Below, piece after piece: positions 25,609 to 33,445 of a stretch of DNA of 64,000 bases (positions are counted from its first letter, which is position 1; each line of letters begins with the position of its first letter). The notes under the pieces are model-generated. The model saw only the letters and a list, made by a program, of their open reading frames with translations, was not told the DNA's origin and searched no databases. The stretch is from the NCBI GenBank assembly GCA_965656605.1, contig CBFHLC010000002.1, positions 35,145 through 99,144 on the forward strand. Reading direction: 5' to 3'. A program made the position numbers and the translations under genes. The stretch is from Litorivicinus sp965656605 (lineage in GTDB: Bacteria; Pseudomonadota; Gammaproteobacteria; Pseudomonadales; Litorivicinaceae).

Positions 25609-28170
25609 TGCCTGTTCATCGGTGGCCGATGTTAGATTCGTGACCCTAATGCCAGGTACCGTAATAATAGCCTGGGTCCCATGTCCCAAAGCCGACTGCA
25701 ACTTTAGCTCGCAATCATTGGCCTCTAATAGTTGCTTAACAATACTGAGTCCCAATCCAGAGCCCGGTCGCTCTGTGAAACGTATGAAGGGTTCAGTAGC
25801 GGATTGGATTTGCTCCTCGCTCATTCCCATGCCCTGATCTCTGATCACGATCTGAATTCCACTCGTACCGGGTTCAAGCTGAACAACAATATTTTGGCCG
25901 GGTTCCGAATATTTGATGCTGTTGTGAACCAGGTTAGTGATTACCTGTCCCATAGCCATGGGCGAAAGTCTTACCCGCGGGCGTAAGTTGTTGCAGCTAA
26001 ACTCAACAGAGATGCTTCGTTCAGCGCTCATTAATGTTAAGTCGGCGATAACATTTTCGATTAAAGCGACCAGATCTGAAGTCTCAGTGTCTTTAGCGAC
26101 CTCAGCTCTCAGGCGAGCATTTTCGAGTCCGGTGTTTTCTAGTACATGTTTTAGCGCATGAGCGTTTCGCACGACTCGATTGATGAAATCTTGGCGTTCT
26201 GCGTCGCTAAGGGTCTGGTCATTTAAAAATGAAGCAAAGCCTATGATGCTGTTGAGCGGTGTCTTCAATTCGTGCATCAGTTTTGAGAAAAGCTCGGTTT
26301 GAATCTGAGCCATTTTTTGCGAACGTTGATAAGCCGCGCCTAGCGCCAACTCAACTCGTTTGGCCTGTGTTATGTCGGTCATGAAGTAAATCAAGACCCG
26401 CAGACTTTCTCCGGTTGCTTCGTTCTTGAAATCCAGTTGCTGGTAAACCTCAACCTCAAGATCCTTGTGACCCTGGTCATGAGTCCATACCGACGCCTGC
26501 TGAGTTTTACCTATTTCCATTTTCTGGAAAGGTACGCTGGTAGCCGATGCAAAGGTGTCCAGCTCCATGTTCTCGGCTTCTTGAATTGGGATGTTGAAAG
26601 CATCCGATGCGGCTTCGTTAATACCCAATACTATCTGTGGCCCCTCACTTTCTGTCTGGATGGCAATGGCAATGCCTTGACGTAGCTGATCGAATTGTTC
26701 GTTGAGCTTCTGCATGAGCTTGCCGCGACTAAACGCAATTTGCCGGATTGAGTAACCCAGTAATACGCTGAAGCCGGCTTTACTGTTGCAACCAAACCTT
26801 TGCATGGTGGTTTCGATAATTTTGACCAAATTAGTGCGGGTACTAGCCTCCCACGGAAGACATGATCCCTCGACAGTTTCTACCCAGCGTTCAAAGCTTG
26901 CGCGGGGGGTATAGCGTACTGAACTATCGTTTTGATGATGTTGGCGTGGATCCCCGCCCCAGGCAACGGTTTGGGATACTTGCCGGCGAAATACGATAAT
27001 GGCGCAGTGCGGTATATCCGACAGTCTGTAGTATGCATAGCCCCCAATGGAGGAGTTCTGCTTGGCAAGGCAGCTACTAGCAATCGAATCGCAAAAAATC
27101 ATTTTGTTGTCCGAGACTGCTAAGTCGGCCAGTAGCTGCTGGGTCAGGTGTCGCGATGGTGTTACACCGATCTGGGACAGTCCGTCACTCACCTGTAAGG
27201 CAACCCCGACGCCTCCCAGCATTCGGTGTAATGAGAAGTTAGAGAGTAACAACGAGTAGGCGAGATCAAATTCGCGTGTTAGCTCTTGTTCAAACCGTGA
27301 CAACAGGTTCGATTGGCGTTTCACCTGCGCATGTTCGCTTAGCATGAAAACGTCGCGCATCGCTGCATTAATGGAGTGATACAGATTGCGGATGCAGTTA
27401 TGCCCGTACAAGGACGGTGCCTTAGATTGATCGCTATGTAAGGAAACGAGTCCCCATAGCTTGCCGTCTTTTTGAATGGCAATTGAGGCGGTCGCAACAC
27501 TTCCCATGTTGCGCAAATAGCTTAAATGATAGGGCGATACCCCACGGCTGATCAGCTGCGTTAAATCATGATCACCCTCTGCGTGTAGTTCATTTGACGG
27601 CGGATCAGCGCTGAATATTGAACGAGCAAAGATTTCGCTATACAGCGCGCGGGCTTGCTGAGGTATGTCCGTGGCCGGGTAGTGCAGCCCGATGAATGGA
27701 TCGACACCGGTGTCGATGGATTCCGCAATGACCTCTCCGCTTCCGTCATTGTGCAGTTGATAGACCATGACTCGGGAAAACGGCAGTGCACTACGAAGCC
27801 GGTCGCACAGGTTTTGGCAGTAGTGCATGTGATTATTAATGATCACGGGTAAATCGAACTCTGGTACCGACTTCTCATTTTCAAGAGGTCTAAATTCGAT
27901 CAAGGTGTGGTCGCCCGTCCGATGGTGGAATCCTACCCAGTCGGTGAGTTCAAAAAACGTAGGGGTGGGGACACTTTTCGAGGTTAAGTGGCTCAGAGCC
28001 TCGACTAACTCCTCGACGGTCTTGCCGAATAGCTCGCTTGACTGGCCAATGCATTGATTTTCACGATCCAACAATAGGCAGCCAACACCGTCCTGCAGGC
28101 TTGAAACGCGTCTTAGCTCCTCGCTTTCACATTCATCAAAATGGCTGTGTAGACTTAGTTTCGACTGCAT
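25588..28170 (-). CDS. bphP: Bacteriophytochrome photoreceptor histidine kinase
   Basis: 860 residues, order PAS-GAF-PHY-PAS-HisKA-HATPase. Cys14 (FDECESEE) sits where bacteriophytochromes bind biliverdin, although the usual IQPHG motif after it is altered to LQDGVG. The GAF chromophore pocket is kept: PATDIP at 165-170 (Asp168), His215 and Tyr218 in SPYHLSYLRNMG, His245. The PHY tongue has WGGDP at 404-408 and PRASF at 422-426. An extra PAS follows (about 495-605), then H-box His633 (LMHELKTPLNSIIGF) and ATPase boxes NLVHNSIKYS, DQGMGMS and GSGLGLSIVK. It should be a red/far-red light-controlled kinase. Operon with bphO and two receivers; overlaps the upstream receiver by 16 bp. Confidence 0.93.
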   Translation of the reverse strand: MQSKLSLHSHFDECESEELRRVSSLQDGVGCLLLDRENQCIGQSSELFGKTVEELVEALSHLTSKSVPTPTFFELTDWVGFHHRTGDHTLIEFRPLENEKSVPEFDLPVIINNHMHYCQNLCDRLRSALPFSRVMVYQLHNDGSGEVIAESIDTGVDPFIGLHYPATDIPQQARALYSEIFARSIFSADPPSNELHAEGDHDLTQLISRGVSPYHLSYLRNMGSVATASIAIQKDGKLWGLVSLHSDQSKAPSLYGHNCIRNLYHSINAAMRDVFMLSEHAQVKRQSNLLSRFEQELTREFDLAYSLLLSNFSLHRMLGGVGVALQVSDGLSQIGVTPSRHLTQQLLADLAVSDNKMIFCDSIASSCLAKQNSSIGGYAYYRLSDIPHCAIIVFRRQVSQTVAWGGDPRQHHQNDSSVRYTPRASFERWVETVEGSCLPWEASTRTNLVKIIETTMQRFGCNSKAGFSVLLGYSIRQIAFSRGKLMQKLNEQFDQLRQGIAIAIQTESEGPQIVLGINEAASDAFNIPIQEAENMELDTFASATSVPFQKMEIGKTQQASVWTHDQGHKDLEVEVYQQLDFKNEATGESLRVLIYFMTDITQAKRVELALGAAYQRSQKMAQIQTELFSKLMHELKTPLNSIIGFASFLNDQTLSDAERQDFINRVVRNAHALKHVLENTGLENARLRAEVAKDTETSDLVALIENVIADLTLMSAERSISVEFSCNNLRPRVRLSPMAMGQVITNLVHNSIKYSEPGQNIVVQLEPGTSGIQIVIRDQGMGMSEEQIQSATEPFIRFTERPGSGLGLSIVKQLLEANDCELKLQSALGHGTQAIITVPGIRVTNLTSATDEQAKEKLEG

Positions 28171-28550
28171 TTATCGGTCCCCTCAATAGATAGGTTTGAC
28201 AATTTTCTGTTCACAAACGTGGGATTGATCGGCTTACGAATAAATTCATGCGGGTAGCTGATTTGGTCAGCTAGCACTTTCGCTTGCACTGAATCGAGTG
28301 CGCTGCACACCCACAAAGTGGAGGGGCGGAGTAAATGGTTTTCGATCTCCCTCCATGCATCTACGCAGGTGCCATCGATTAGCATGCAGTCCATCACAAC
28401 AAGGTCTAAATCGAGGGGCTGCTTCTGGATCTCGCGGCAATCGCGCCAGCCCCGCGCTTCAAATATCTCGCACTCTGGGTGACTTCGCTTGATCAAAAAA
28501 CTCATCAAAGCGGCGCTGTCTTGGTCGTCTTCAATCACTAGTGCTTTCAT
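28155..28550 (-). CDS. Single-domain response regulator of the phytochrome operon (intact receiver)
   Basis: 131 residues, receiver only. All key residues are present: acidic pocket Glu7/Asp8/Asp9, phospho-acceptor Asp54 in VVMDCMLIDGT, Ser83 in VCSALDS and Lys106 in FIRKPINP. There is no output domain; a short basic/polar tail follows. It is the likely direct phosphoacceptor of BphP, passing the signal by protein contact or phosphotransfer. Starts in an ATGA overlap with the bphO stop and ends inside the bphP start region. Paralogous to the receiver at 29149-29517 (shared VEAWR/VDAWRE, ENHL, RPS/TLWV). Confidence 0.85.
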   Translation of the reverse strand: MKALVIEDDQDSAALMSFLIKRSHPECEIFEARGWRDCREIQKQPLDLDLVVMDCMLIDGTCVDAWREIENHLLRPSTLWVCSALDSVQAKVLADQISYPHEFIRKPINPTFVNRKLSNLSIEGTDKCSRN

Positions 28551-29065
28551 GTGGTTACCTGGTGTTGTTCAGCCTGATAGAGCCAATACTCGAAAACGTA
28601 TCTGGCTGAATCGAGGCAATCTGAGGCTGGGCGATCTATCAAATCAGGAAAGCCTCCGACGTCGGCACAAGCCTTGAAAAAGTTCAGAGTAAGGGCGGGT
28701 TCGTTGGCCTGGTGAGTTTGTAGATGACGGGCCAACATTCGGCCGCCTTTGGTTGAGCCCCACATAACGTATTGCCAGGCCAGCTCATCGGTTCGGTCGT
28801 TGAAGGTTGGAAGCGTGATTTCTCGCGTTGAAACTAGACACTCGCGCTCGAGTACACGATTCAAAGGTCGAGCCCACAGAAATCGCTGGGCAAACGGCGC
28901 CCAGATAGAGCTCATAAAAGCGAGAGATTCTTGGTATTCCGAGAAATCAAAAGACTGGGATGTCAGTGTCCGCATTAGCGGATGAGTATCCAGCTGATGG
29001 TGGAGGTCGCGCGTTCCTTTGCGCAGTTCTGCTGTCCATGCTTCGTTGGGGTAAATAGAAGGCAT
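28547..29065 (-). CDS. bphO: Biliverdin-producing heme oxygenase
   Basis: 172 residues. All-helical heme oxygenase fold with the proximal His segment LRKGTRDLHHQLDTHPLM near residue 20 and the distal-helix equivalent YVMWGSTKGGRMLARHL around residues 105-120. It opens heme to biliverdin IX, CO and iron. Biliverdin is the chromophore of the bphP product encoded two genes later, which fits the operon. Separated by 83 bp from the upstream receiver gene. Confidence 0.9.
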   Translation of the reverse strand: MPSIYPNEAWTAELRKGTRDLHHQLDTHPLMRTLTSQSFDFSEYQESLAFMSSIWAPFAQRFLWARPLNRVLERECLVSTREITLPTFNDRTDELAWQYVMWGSTKGGRMLARHLQTHQANEPALTLNFFKACADVGGFPDLIDRPASDCLDSARYVFEYWLYQAEQHQVTT

Positions 29066-29148
29066 CAGATGAGGTTATGCCTTTGGACAGTTTGCAGACA
29101 CCATCGAGGTGTAAAATCGAGTACTGGTTAACTGTCCCCTCCTGCACG

Positions 29149-29517
29149 TCAGTACAGGGGGGCTAGCAGCTGGGGCAGTTTGTCTCTTGCGTCGAAAAGG
29201 TTAATGACACGATAGGTGATACCCAAAGGCGCGAGCGATTGTGTCACTTTTTCTCGATCCATTTGGCTGGAGACCCATAACGTGGGTCTGTTGAGGTGGT
29301 TCTCGTAGGCTTGCCTCCAAGCCTCTACGCCATGGCCATCAGGAAGGTTCAGATCCAGGATCACTAAATGGATATCGGTATGTCCACGCGCTTGATCGAT
29401 AAAACTTTTGCAGTCCGGTGCATGTATTAGTTTGAACTGAATTCCCGAACGTCGCAGGCAAGATTCGGCTAGAAACGCGCTGTCAGGATCGTCCTGTAAC
29501 ATATGTATGTTAAGCAT
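29149..29517 (-). CDS. Single-domain receiver of the phytochrome operon, conserved Lys replaced
   Basis: 122 residues. It aligns without gaps to the receiver at 28155-28550. The Asp pair (LQDDPDS), phospho-acceptor Asp55 (VILDLNLPDGHG) and Ser83/Ser84 are present, but the invariant Lys position is Asn106 (YRVINLFDA). Loss of this Lys usually disturbs switching after phosphorylation. It may be a phosphate sink, a constitutive partner or an inhibitor. First gene of the apparent four-gene operon. No clear promoter is recognised in the 99 bp upstream. Confidence 0.8.
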   Translation of the reverse strand: MLNIHMLQDDPDSAFLAESCLRRSGIQFKLIHAPDCKSFIDQARGHTDIHLVILDLNLPDGHGVEAWRQAYENHLNRPTLWVSSQMDREKVTQSLAPLGITYRVINLFDARDKLPQLLAPLY

Positions 29518-29616
29518 AAGGTTGACTCGACTGATGAGCGCTTAGCCTTGCTCGCTTTTAGTTGCCTGCATAGCCCGTCGTGTGGATTTTAAGGATTGAG
29601 TCACACGGTTTGTGCA

Positions 29617-30462
29617 TTAAACCAGCCAGTGACTCAGGTCGATGTTGAGTTTTTGCGGCGTTTGAATCGGCGGGGGCAGTTGGCAAGTCCAGCCACGCTG
29701 ACAAGCAATCTGGTGAACCACCCGAAAGCCTGAATGACTTTTCATGGCCTCATATACTGGGTGCAGCTGCGCATCCAGAGCCCGGGCAGCGGTCACGTCA
29801 CCGGATTGGATCGCTTGCATGATGGGAACCAAGGCTTCGGGCAATGTGCCTGCCAGGGTTGAATACCAAGCTGAGGCGCCGCTGATCATCGCTTCGCAGG
29901 CATTGAAGTCCACGGCATAGCCTGCCTTCCAGTTCAGCTGGCTTAGCTGTTCGTGTTGCTCACGATTGTCAGCCTGCGCAAAGGCTTTGATCGCGTGCAC
30001 GTTGTCATGCGCAGATAGTCGCGCCAGCAAGTCGATGCTAAGTGATTGGCAGGTATTGACGGGGTTGTCATAGATGCACAGTGGCAGGGGGCTGGACTCT
30101 GCCAGCTCCAGAAAGTAACGCTCCAACTCGTGCGGTAATAGCGGCACGTAAGAAAAGGCATTGGCGATAACGCCGGACGCACCATTTCGGTGCGCCATCT
30201 TGCTATGTCGGATCGCCTCGGCGGTGGTGGTCGCACTCACACCGGCAATCCACGGCGTTCGAATGCCACTCCAGGCTTCCATGACCAAGGCCCGTTCAGG
30301 CTCGTTCAGATAGGCAAAGCTACCGGTGCTACCCAACACACCGATCGAGTCCAGACCGGATTGATCCAGGTGGTCTCGGATTTGTTTGAGGACGTCGAAA
30401 TCAACACGCCCGTTTTTTAGCGGCGTAATGGGAAATCCGCTTAACCCTTCAAATATCTGCAC
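29617..30462 (-). CDS. Dihydrodipicolinate synthase/N-acetylneuraminate lyase family aldolase
   Basis: 281 residues from GTG 30462, which has GGAG 7 bases upstream and overlaps trmL by 14 bp. The longer frame to 30510 would read far into trmL. Class-I aldolase TIM barrel: QIFEGLSGFPITPL start, GVLGSTGSFAYLNEPER, catalytic Tyr in LCIYDNPVNTCQS and Schiff-base Lys in VHAIKAFAQADN. The pattern GSTGSF differs from DapA (GTTGES), so it is more likely a paralogue acting on another 2-keto acid than the lysine enzyme. Last gene of the glnL-glnG-trmL transcript; substrate unknown. Confidence 0.82.
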   Translation of the reverse strand: MQIFEGLSGFPITPLKNGRVDFDVLKQIRDHLDQSGLDSIGVLGSTGSFAYLNEPERALVMEAWSGIRTPWIAGVSATTTAEAIRHSKMAHRNGASGVIANAFSYVPLLPHELERYFLELAESSPLPLCIYDNPVNTCQSLSIDLLARLSAHDNVHAIKAFAQADNREQHEQLSQLNWKAGYAVDFNACEAMISGASAWYSTLAGTLPEALVPIMQAIQSGDVTAARALDAQLHPVYEAMKSHSGFRVVHQIACQRGWTCQLPPPIQTPQKLNIDLSHWLV

Positions 30463-30913
30463 CTGCGAACTCCATCTGACGCCATGCCTCAAACGCCACG
30501 ATAGATACACAGTTAGATAGGTTCAATGAGCGATTGCCGGCCACCATCGGCAGGCTGATGACCTCGCCTTGAATCTGCTCAATCTGCTTGGGTTTTAGGC
30601 CTCGGGTCTCGGGGCCAAAGATCAGCGCATCACCTGCAGCAAAGTCTGCCTGGTCATAGCGTCGGGTACCGCCGGTCTCGACAACCCAGATCCGCGTGTG
30701 TGGACCGTCGGCCAAAAAAGTCGGCAGGTTGGGCCAGGTCTGAACTCGCGCTAGATCATGGTAGTCCAGCCCCGAGCGACGCAGCTGCTTCTCTTCCAGC
30801 GAGAAGCCCAGCGGCTCGATCAGGTGCAGCTGCATACCGGTGTTGGCTACCAGTCGGATTAGGTTGCCGGTGTTTGGAGGGATCTCAGGTTCGAATAAAA
30901 CGAGGTGGATCAA
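30449..30913 (-). CDS. trmL: tRNA (cytidine/uridine(34)-2'-O)-methyltransferase TrmL
   Basis: 154 residues from TTG 30913 (TTGA overlap with the glnG stop). SPOUT fold with the deep-knot motifs: LFEPEIPPNTGNLIRLVANTG, IFGPETRGLK and SLPMVAGNRSLNLSNCVSIVAFEAWRQ. It methylates the wobble ribose of tRNA-Leu isoacceptors. The TTG start is unusual but agrees with the family N-terminus, and no upstream in-frame start fits better. Confidence 0.94.
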   Translation of the reverse strand: MIHLVLFEPEIPPNTGNLIRLVANTGMQLHLIEPLGFSLEEKQLRRSGLDYHDLARVQTWPNLPTFLADGPHTRIWVVETGGTRRYDQADFAAGDALIFGPETRGLKPKQIEQIQGEVISLPMVAGNRSLNLSNCVSIVAFEAWRQMEFAGADI

Positions 30914-32313
30914 TGCACAGCCATGTCGAGTTCAGCCAATTTGCGGGTCAGGGTGTTTCGGCCCCAGCCTAACAAATCCGCGGCCTCACGTTTGCGCCCG
31001 CCGGTGTGGGCCAGGGCGACCTCGATCATGACACGCTCAAATTCGGGTAGGGCGTGCTGCAGAATTTCTGTCTCGCCGCTGACCAAGGCTTTCTCGGCCC
31101 AGTCGGCTAGAGCACGCTCCCAGCGAGTGTTGCTGGTAGGGCTGGCGGACTTGCTACCCAGAAACTCTGCCGGCAGGTCCTGCGGGTGTACGTCCCGCGA
31201 CGAGGCCATCACGGTCAACCAGCTGCACAGGTTTTCCAGCTGGCGCACGTTACCCGGCCAGGGGTGGGCTTCCAGAATGGATAGTGTTTCGGGGCGCAGC
31301 ATTTTGCATTCGACCGCCAGCTCATCGCTGGCCTTTTGCAAGAAGTGAGCGGATAGCTCACCAATGTCCTCTGAGCGATCTGACAGCTTGGGAATTTGGA
31401 TGCGAATGACGTTTAGGCGGTGGTACAAATCCTCACGGAATCGACCCTCGGCGACCATGGTTTCCAAATCTTGGTGCGTAGCAGCAATGACTCGGGTATC
31501 CACTTTGATGGGTGTCAGGCCGCCGACCCGATAAAACTCATTGTTGGACAGCACACGTAGCAAGCGGGTTTGAGTGTCCGCTGGCATGTCGCCGATCTCG
31601 TCTAAAAATAGCGTGCCGCCACTGGCCTGCTCAAAGCGCCCGCGGCGTTGGCTGTTGGCGCCGGTGAACGCGCCCCGTTCGTGTCCGAACAGCTCTGACT
31701 CGATCAGGTCTTTGGGGATTGCGGCCATGTTCAGGGCGACAAAAGGCTCGCTCGCCCGCGGGCTGTGATCATGCAGGGCCTGCGCTACCAGCTCTTTACC
31801 ACTGCCAGATTCACCGTTGATCAATACGGTGACCGCGCTGCGCGACAGCCGTCCGATAGCGCGGAAGACTTCTTGCATCGCCGGTGCTGCACCAATCAGC
31901 TGCTTAGGCCCGACTGATGCGTCTTCGGGTGCTGCGGTTTTCTTTTCGTCAGCCACCTGCAGGGCGCGTTCGGCCAAGGCAACGGCTTGATCAATGTCGA
32001 ACGGCTTGGGCAGGTATTCAAAGGCACCGGACTCGTACGCGTTGACGGCACTGTCCAAATCACTGTGAGCGGTCATGACGATCACCGGCAATTCGCTGTG
32101 ATCGCGGGTCAGGATGCCCAATAACTCAATGCCATCCATGCCGGGCATACGAATGTCAGTAAAAATCAGATCGGGTTGTTCGGTTTCCAAGGCGCGCAAT
32201 AACGAGCCGGGCTCTTCGAAGCTTTGAACCTGCCAGTCTGAACGAGCCAATGCGCGTTCGAGTACGAACCGGATCGATCGATCATCATCAACAACCCAGA
32301 TATTCGCGCTCAT
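30910..32313 (-). CDS. glnG: Nitrogen regulation response regulator NtrC (sigma-54 activator)
   Basis: 467 residues. Receiver (VVDDDRSIRFVLERAL, Asp in LIFTDIRMPGMDG, Lys in YLPKPFDID), AAA+ domain (Walker A GESGSGKELVAQAL, GAFTGA loop in GHERGAFTGANSQ, Walker B GGTLFLDEIGDM) and C-terminal Fis-type helix-turn-helix (REAADLLGWGRNTLTRKL). It activates sigma-54 promoters when phosphorylated under nitrogen limitation. The glnA promoter here has matching sigma-54 and NtrC elements. Overlaps glnL and trmL by 4 bp each. Confidence 0.97.
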   Translation of the reverse strand: MSANIWVVDDDRSIRFVLERALARSDWQVQSFEEPGSLLRALETEQPDLIFTDIRMPGMDGIELLGILTRDHSELPVIVMTAHSDLDSAVNAYESGAFEYLPKPFDIDQAVALAERALQVADEKKTAAPEDASVGPKQLIGAAPAMQEVFRAIGRLSRSAVTVLINGESGSGKELVAQALHDHSPRASEPFVALNMAAIPKDLIESELFGHERGAFTGANSQRRGRFEQASGGTLFLDEIGDMPADTQTRLLRVLSNNEFYRVGGLTPIKVDTRVIAATHQDLETMVAEGRFREDLYHRLNVIRIQIPKLSDRSEDIGELSAHFLQKASDELAVECKMLRPETLSILEAHPWPGNVRQLENLCSWLTVMASSRDVHPQDLPAEFLGSKSASPTSNTRWERALADWAEKALVSGETEILQHALPEFERVMIEVALAHTGGRKREAADLLGWGRNTLTRKLAELDMAVH

Positions 32314-33380
32314 GCGGCTCCCTCATGTTTAGTTAGTGGCAAGGTTAGGTAGAACTGCGTGTGGCCAGGCTCGGAATCAAACTCGACCAGACCGTGGTGG
32401 CGCGTTACTACCTGTTGAGCGATAGCAAGACCCAGGCCAGAACCCTGTGCTCGACCGCTGACCATGGGTAAAAACAAGGTTTCTTGAAGCGCGGCGGGGA
32501 TTCCGGGGCCGTTGTCGATCAGGGTCACTCGGATTGCCAGGCGGTGCGGATGCCCACCAATGACCACCTGGCGCACCACTCTGGTGCGCAGGGTCAGCGT
32601 CGGGCCCTGCGTGTTGCTCTCTAGCAGGCTTTGCACGGCGTTTTTTGCCAGATTCAAAATGGCTTGAATCAGCTGTTCCTGATCGGCCCACAGCGGGGGC
32701 AACGAAGGATCATAATCGCGCACCACCTCAATATCCTCGCCGTACTCGGATTCAATTAGGGTGCGAGTGCGCTCCAGGATGGTGTGAATGTTGATTTCTT
32801 CGTGGACCTGCTCGGCCTCTAGGCCCTTGAGTCGATCGACCAGGCCCGATAAGCGATCAACTTCATCAATAATGACGTTGAGTAGCTCTTCGTTTCCTTG
32901 ATCATCGATCTCTCGAGCCAGCAGCTGTGCCGCGCCACGAATGCCGCCTAGGGGGTTTTTAATCTCGTGAGCCAGTCCACGGGCCAGCTCGCGCGCGCCG
33001 ACTTCACCGGCCAACAGGTGTGTCTCTTTACGCAGCTTGGATAAGTGATCGACCCAGCGCAGCTCGACCACCAGATGATCGTTTAATTCTTCGACCAGTC
33101 GCGACACGGACAGGTCAACCGCCAGGCTTTTGCTGTCTAGCAACAGCGGTGTTTCGCGTCGGGTAAAGCCTTGGCCCGATTCCAGAGTGTTGATCAGGTC
33201 TGTTCGCATGTGCTCGCCCAGATACTGGGTGATCGAGTGATCAAACAGGCCGCGATCGCTTTTGCCAATTAGCTGTTGTGCAGCGGAATTCGCAAAAACG
33301 ACGCGCAGGTGTGAGTCGACCAGAATAACGGCGCTTTCTAGTCCGTCCAATACCGCATGCCAGTGCTTTAATTGATACAT
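32310..33380 (-). CDS. glnL: Nitrogen regulation sensor kinase NtrB
   Basis: 356 residues from ATG 33380; a TTG three codons earlier abuts the glnA terminator and is less likely. Cytosolic kinase with an N-terminal PAS (LDGLESAVILVDSHLRVVFANSAAQQLIG), H-box LARGLAHEIKNPLGGIRGAAQLL and ATPase motifs ILNLAKNAVQSLLES, LIDNGPGIP and GSGLGLAIAQQVV. It phosphorylates or dephosphorylates NtrC under PII control. Lies downstream of glnA, as in enterics. Confidence 0.96.
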   Translation of the reverse strand: MYQLKHWHAVLDGLESAVILVDSHLRVVFANSAAQQLIGKSDRGLFDHSITQYLGEHMRTDLINTLESGQGFTRRETPLLLDSKSLAVDLSVSRLVEELNDHLVVELRWVDHLSKLRKETHLLAGEVGARELARGLAHEIKNPLGGIRGAAQLLAREIDDQGNEELLNVIIDEVDRLSGLVDRLKGLEAEQVHEEINIHTILERTRTLIESEYGEDIEVVRDYDPSLPPLWADQEQLIQAILNLAKNAVQSLLESNTQGPTLTLRTRVVRQVVIGGHPHRLAIRVTLIDNGPGIPAALQETLFLPMVSGRAQGSGLGLAIAQQVVTRHHGLVEFDSEPGHTQFYLTLPLTKHEGAA

Positions 33381-33390
33381 AGCGTCCAAT

Positions 33391-33419
33391 AAAAAAGCCC
33401 CGGGAATTCCCGAGGCTTT
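33391..33419 (-). terminator. Intrinsic terminator after glnA
   Basis: Read leftward, AAGCCTCGGGAATTCCCGGGGCTT forms a nearly perfect hairpin followed by six T. It lies between the glnA stop (33446) and the glnL start (33380), so glnL-glnG needs read-through or its own promoter, as in enteric glnALG. Confidence 0.85.
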
Positions 33420-33445
33420 CCCACTTCAGAGGGTGACTACAGTGC

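Noticed and set aside
29560..29612. CGTGTG...CACACG arms upstream of the phytochrome operon as an operator
   Set aside because: Arms are six bases with a long spacer, not stronger than expected by chance.
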